Assembly (NCBI GenBank): GCA_024500155.1
Contig: CM044873.1
Span: 4,097,001-4,161,000 of the forward strand
DNA from: Chenopodium formosanum
Lineage: Eukaryota; Streptophyta; Magnoliopsida; Caryophyllales; Amaranthaceae
DNA length: 64,000 nucleotides
Reading direction: 5' to 3'
Within the stretch, counting starts at the first letter, position 1. Each line of letters begins with the position of its first letter. Below are positions 59,093 through 64,000 of this stretch, in pieces. Made by a program: the position numbers and the translations under genes. Under the pieces are notes generated by a model. It was not told where the DNA came from, searched no databases, and was given only the letters and a program-made list of their open reading frames with translations.

Positions 59093-61626
59093 GGTACATC
59101 AAGAGTGAGAGTAGTGAAGGTGATATAGAGTTACTGACATAGAGAGTGACAGAATAACAGAGTTGTTAATGTGACAGATTTTGGATGTTGGTTTACTAGT
59201 AATTAGTTCAGCCTAATGGTGATGAGTAATATTTAAGCATCCTTATCAGCAGAAATTCTGATCATATCTCCACTTTTATTCCTCAACTTTTCCCCAAATT
59301 ATCAAGGTTACTTTTACTTGGTCTCTCCTGAACCTTCTGCATGTGATCCTATAGTGGTTGAGGACTCGAGGCTGACCGTGTCCTCAAATGAGGTAGCTAG
59401 TAATGGAATGCAAGTGTCAATTGATTGTTCTTAGTACAAATCGTTCTGTTGTTATTCTTTCAACTTTTTTCACACAATGCAGTTTCATTCGGCCTGTAAT
59501 GGTTTTATCTTGATTAAGCTACACTAATCTTAGTTATTCAAACTCTTCGAAAGTGATCTACTCGTTTGAAATTTTTCGACTAGGAGATGTTAAGACTGTC
59601 GATTCTGTCATTCTCTTTCGCCATTAGACAAGGGCATATGGGACTATGGGATAATAATTGGAGAGTTAAAGAATGAGAAGTGTTAACTGTATGAGATGAT
59701 AGGATCATACTCCTCGTGATTGGTTTCATAGGTGTATTATTTGTTTCTTTTTGTGCCAAGTCAAAAAGAAATGTTACTTTGAAGGGATGTGACTAGAAAA
59801 AACACTTGGTTAGAATTGAGCTATCACGTTCGTTAATCACTGTTTCTTCTTTAATGCTTGCTGTTTAAGCTATAATTATTATCATGTAGAAATAATGCAG
59901 TGCACAAGCTAATAACAGATACTTCAAATCAGGTAGTAGGATTACATGTTTAAGCAGCTACTAGCCGAGAAGATACAGATTAGATGCAAAAGTACTTTAG
60001 TAGCTAATATTGCGTACTGTTAAGGCTAACGAGTAACGACTGTATACTGAATTGACTGCGCTTCTCATTGTCGGTGTACTGCATTATTATTGCATTGTGG
60101 CTTTACCAAGTTTGTGTCGGCAACTGTTGGCTCGTTAACTCTGATGTATACGCATAGCACATTTACAAATTTTTATTCAGGATGCATGTATTAAATAAGT
60201 GTTTTACCAAAAGGCGATAAAGAAATGAAAATGTGAGAGAATGTAATTTTACATGTAAGTATTAGATGGACATCATTGTTTAAAGTTAATCGAAAAAGTT
60301 ATCATTGTCCCACGTAAAGATTTATAATGATTGTACATAAATATTCTACAAATGTTCTAATCATAGTCTCCTAAAAATACTTTATCCGTCCGGGGATAAA
60401 AATTACGTAGTATGATATATGTATGTTTACATATGACAAATTACACTTATTTTGCTAGTAGTAGGAGGGATAAATATGTTGTCAATAGCTATGAATATAT
60501 TTAGGAAAAATCCAATAATAGTATGTTATTGTGGTCATCCTTGGAATTATGGTGTTTTTGTTACTTCTTTTATCTCTCCCAATACCAACTTCTCTAACTC
60601 ACTGCCTTGCTACTAGTATGAAGTTTCCATGTGATGCATGTTGAAAACTACTAAAAACGTTAAGGAGGTTAAATTTATCGTATATCACATCCAAATGAAA
60701 GTTGCTGGTTTCCTTTTCACCTCCTGTCCTATGATTTGATGTTACCCTCGTAACTTGTTTCAAACATTTCAAGTACGAGTACGACTTCAACAAAGACCTT
60801 CCTGTTCACTACTAGTAATAAGAATTCGAGCAGACTGACTTGCTTATCAAGGAGTGACTCAAGTTGATATGCTAGACCCTTTAGAACTAAGCACAGTAGC
60901 TAGAGCTAGCAGGTTGATCACGCGATTAGGGAAAGAAGGAAGGAGTGGGAGCTAGTAGGTTGTGTTTTGTCTTTGTCATCACTACCACCAGACATGGTGT
61001 CTGGTGGCATGTGATTGTGTGAGAGGGATGGCCAATGAGCGTTTGCTGGTCTACCTAGAGCGGTAGAGCTAAGTACATCCGAGTGTATAGATAGAAATTC
61101 TCAAATATTCTAAAATAATTCCATAAATACAGAGTCTTAGCTTTAAGATATGAAATAGTTTTACAGTAATTGATGTTCTTCAAATAATTTGGTTATTCAC
61201 AAAGGGTGTTATTCTTTATAGTAGTAATCATGAATATTGTTTCAAATCATGATCTTATGAAGAAATACTCCGTAATCAACCTGCTCTATCATAAGTAGCA
61301 TCCTTCTTGTGGTTGGCTAATCTTCTTTACTATGTTCCTTTAATAACTATTAAAAATTTGCCTAGTATTTTAGCAAGATTACCTTAATGAACAGAGGATT
61401 TCCTTCAGAAACAACGCGTTCTGATTGTTTACTCAATAAGGGTTAAAAACATTTAACTTCATTTTCAATTCTATTCCAGTACAAGTCTCACAACATAGCT
61501 ATCAGCTAGTATACAATCTGAAACTGGAAACAAAACATGCTCTTAACGAAATAAAGGCAATGCATTGCACATTTGATTGCCTTAATTTTTTGTAATATGT
61601 TGCACATTTAACTTAGACACAAGCCC
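59093..61626. other. Spacer between the tandem peroxidase genes
   Basis: The first 130 bases are promoter sequence shared with the second copy. The remainder has no gene. A perfect 10-base inverted repeat with a 3-base loop (CCACCAGACA-TGG-TGTCTGGTGG, 60985-61007) and a TACTCCGTA motif (about 61267) are the only distinct marks. The last part is the 3' flank of the second peroxidase. Confidence 0.45.
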
Positions 61627-63144
61627 TTACGAATTGACCTTTCGACAATTCTTTCTAGTCTCCTGTCCTCCAGTGATGCTGCTCATTTTAATCATAGACT
61701 TGATGAATGCTTCATAGAAAGCTTCTTTGGAACTAGCATATTTGTAGACCAAGTGTTTAGTACTAGGAGCTGTGAACAAAGCTTGGTCTGAAGAAAACAG
61801 GCTCTTTCCTTGAAGAATTAGCTTGTAGTATGTATTGTCAAACATTGTTGGGGAAGGATCTAGGTTTGAACCCGCTTTCTTCACTTTGTTGTGTGCTGGA
61901 CAGACTTTCTCTAGGCTTGCAGCAAAGGAGGGATTGATGGAGGGATCAATGTCATGAGTTGCATCGAACTTGTGCAATCGGTTTTGGAATGATGAGCAGT
62001 GGGAGAACCCTAGACTGTGTCCACCTGCATTGAAGAGAAATGATTAATGTTTTTGTTCTGTCTTTCTGGTCTGTCACACTTAATCTGATTATCTTTCAGA
62101 AATAAATCGAAAAAAACAATTTCAGGTTAAGTTTAGAAAGGTTCAGATTAAATTTGAAATTTTGGGTGGTGATAGCGTGTTGCTTGATGTTGTCCTATGT
62201 TCTTTACCTGAAAGTGCTACCAAATCTCCGAGGTTAAGGCCTCTCTGTGCAAAACTTTGTTGAAGTTGAGATAGGTTGAAGGTGGGTGCTGGAAGTTGTA
62301 TTGTTTCACTAGCAAGCGATTTTCTTCCATCCTTCCTTCCTTTAGGAACATCCCAAGTAGGTCCACCAGCCTTTATGAGAAATACAATCAATTATACAAC
62401 TATATGAAGAAAAGATGATCATAATCATAAAGTTTGAGTGTTAGGAATTTTTATGATGAGAATTTTACAGTTTTTACAACTTTTGCATGCATGTACTTTA
62501 AAGTTTCCTAGATAAACATACTTACAGATACAGAAACACTGCAGCTTACGAATTAATTTTTTATGATCATGTGAAAACATTCTCACATATAATAGCATGC
62601 CTTTCTTGTGTGATCGTTACAGAAAGATTATTGTTTACTTACAACGACTACTGCATCCCTTGCAGCGAGAGCCAATATGTCAGCACACGAGACAACTCCA
62701 GGGCAAGCATCTTCCACCGCCTTCTTTGCATTGTCAATAACAAAAAATGCATGCAGTGAAAGATTTGGAGGTCCAGATTTCTCTACTTTGTTGCTCCCAT
62801 CTTTGTCTAGCAGGACTGAAGCATCGCATCCCTGCAAGCACATTTAAACTCTATTGAACATTTGAACATATATAAAAATTTATGAAATGTACAGAAACTG
62901 AACTATATATTCTGGCAATGCAAACTGATTTAGTAAATACCCTAATGAAACAGTCATGAAAATGCAAGCGAAGCAGAGCAGCAGGGACTGTTTTATCTGT
63001 CTGGAATGCTTCTTTGACTGCATTGGAAATGATATACTCAACATCAGGACACGTATTAGCGTAGTGATTTAAGCTTAATGCATCTCCTAGGGAAAATGCA
63101 GAGAAGATTAGAAGCAAACTGAAGATTGCAGCAGAAATAGCCAT
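61627..63144 (-). CDS. PER64: PER64-like secreted class III peroxidase, 4 exons, intact
   Basis: Exons (minus): 63144-62941, 62831-62643, 62370-62208 and 62024-61627. All sites are GT-AG, phases agree, and the product is 317 residues, the family norm. Residues 1 to about 23 form a signal peptide (MAISAAIFSLLLIFSAFSLG), so the enzyme is secreted to the cell wall. HFHDCF carries the distal His, VVSCADILALAARDAV is a family signature, AGGPTWDVPKGRKDGR follows in exon 3, and GGHSLGFSHC (exon 4 start) has the proximal haem-ligand His. Similarity to Arabidopsis PER64 in PAPTFNLSQLQQSF and QGKSLFSSDQAL suggests a role in lignin polymerisation, possibly in the Casparian strip; orthology is inferred from memory. 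It is a tandem duplicate of the copy at 57535-59018. A LINE sits about 200 bases upstream of its ATG. Confidence 0.94.
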
Positions 63145-63216
63145 GTTTATGTTTATGAATATTATTGCTGTTTTCTCTGTTTGTTTGCTGTTGAAGTTGA
63201 TATGGATATCGAAGGG

Positions 63217-63224
63217 TATTTATA
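63217..63224 (-). promoter_or_regulatory. TATA box of the intact peroxidase
   Basis: TATAAATA on the minus strand, 73 bases upstream of the ATG. The upstream block GACAGAATAACAGAGTTG (63269-63286) and TTAGTTCAGCCTAAT (about 63328-63342) match the promoter of the other copy. Promoter similarity ends at the LINE poly(A) tail (63349). Confidence 0.6.
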
Positions 63225-63347
63225 GCCATGTCTAGGGTAATAACAGAGAAAGGAGATTGATAGAGAGTGACAGAATAACAGAGTTGGTTATTAAAAGGTT
63301 TAGGATGTTGTTGGTTGACAACAGTAGATTAGTTCAGCCTAATAGGT

Positions 63348-63348
<1 letters not shown>

Positions 63349-63395
<47 letters not shown>

Positions 63396-64000
63396 ACAAT
63401 AGCAAAGGAACAAACACAAAAAACTAAGGAAAATTAATCATACTCGTGCGACAATTCCTGGCAATGTCATTTGCCCTCTTAACTTGGTCTCTTGGCACCT
63501 TAAGGATGGTGCATCTCAAAGCATTCCCCCATCTCTTTTATTTCACTTACCGTCCAAGAGATTTCCAAGTCATTACCTGTGTCGTCTCTAAGGTTGTTGA
63601 TCAGGGTGATTGAATCTGACAAGATAAAGATACCCTTTTTACCATGTGCATGAGCCCACTTTATCCCTTCCAAGCATGCCCAAGCTTCACAATGAAGGGC
63701 TAAGTTTGCAATGCCGTGTCTGCCTCCTTCCCCCGTTGCCATAATCAGTCCATTGCTCATGACTGACCAACCAATCCCTGCCCTCTTGGTTTTCTTATCC
63801 CAAGAACCGTCTACGCTCATTATGAGGCTTTCAAATCCCTCCTTTTCTTGACCCAACTGAACATGGTTGAAGCCTGGCGGGAGAGGACTTCCATCCCTTT
63901 CCTCCTCCATATTTCTATGCTGTTGTTCATCCCTGTTCATAAAGATCTCATGGTCACTCATAGCCTTGTTAATGAACTCCTTAACAAGGCTGCATCCTCC
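63349..64000 (-). mobile_element. 3' end of a LINE (non-LTR retrotransposon) with 46-nt poly(A) tail, runs off the window
   Basis: A run of 46 T (63349-63394) is the A tail of a minus-strand element. Upstream of it (63395-64000) lies the C-terminal RNase H-like domain of a LINE polyprotein: MSVDGSWDKKTKRAGIGWSV, then HCEAWACLEGIKWAHAHG and IFILSDSITLINNLRDD. A one-base frame change near 63500-63510 separates this frame from the normal ending KVPRDQVKRANDIAR, so the copy is disabled here. The unbroken long A tail points to a recent insertion. Its 5' end and any target-site repeat lie beyond 64000. Confidence 0.85.
63500..63961 (-). pseudogene. LINE RNase H-like domain fragment
   Basis: A 153-residue open stretch belonging to the LINE. 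It has the reverse-transcriptase-associated RNase H-like fold pattern, with the first catalytic Asp in VDGSW, Glu in CEAWA and Asp in LSDS. The frame stops early after a 1-base shift. The Met at 63961 is only the first ATG in the window portion; the true polyprotein begins far upstream. Confidence 0.75.

Overview
This window is plant nuclear DNA. It is AT-rich and holds GT-AG split genes of typical plant families (SKP1, PPR, FD-type bZIP, LARP1, class III peroxidase), a tRNA-Glu gene, and many plant transposable elements: an LTR retrotransposon, LINE, SINE, Tourist- and Stowaway-like MITEs and a Helitron-like element. The short motif TACTCCGTA recurs about ten times. From experience this motif is common in Amaranthaceae/Chenopodiaceae (spinach, beet, quinoa), so a Caryophyllales source is likely, but that placement is inference.

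Layout. 1-2997: an LTR retroelement on the minus strand, ending against a satellite array. 2998-6330: a tandem array of about 324-bp units with an alternating A/B (about 650-bp) higher-order pattern, followed by an 800-bp CCCGA-rich module with terminal inverted repeats (6331-7125). The same array-plus-module composite occurs again at 31358-35431. 7446-9661: SKP1. 11526-16247: a PLS-class PPR gene (minus) and a small preY/Trm112-like gene (plus) that diverge from one short promoter. 17274-18401: tRNA-Glu(TTC) and a RING-H2 gene. A decayed second tRNA-Glu copy lies at 19893. 22858-25840: an FD-like bZIP gene (minus, 3 exons). 37790-43390: a LARP1-type gene (minus, 6 exons). 48115-52072: a plastid-targeted universal-stress-protein-like gene (minus, 5 exons). 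54586-56463: a METTL23-like methyltransferase (plus, 7 exons found). 57535-63144: a tandem pair of PER64-like class III peroxidases (minus). One copy is intact and the other carries an in-frame TGA. A LINE 3' end with a 46-nt A tail sits in the promoter of the intact copy and runs off the window.

The protein genes are ordinary, functionally unrelated housekeeping or developmental genes and do not form a pathway. The exon models were built by hand from splice signals, reading phase and family knowledge. For the SKP1, preY-like, FD, LARP1, USP-like and intact peroxidase genes every exon junction keeps frame and the protein has a length normal for its family. The regions between them are mostly repeats. 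The least explained structure is the duplicated satellite-plus-module composite.
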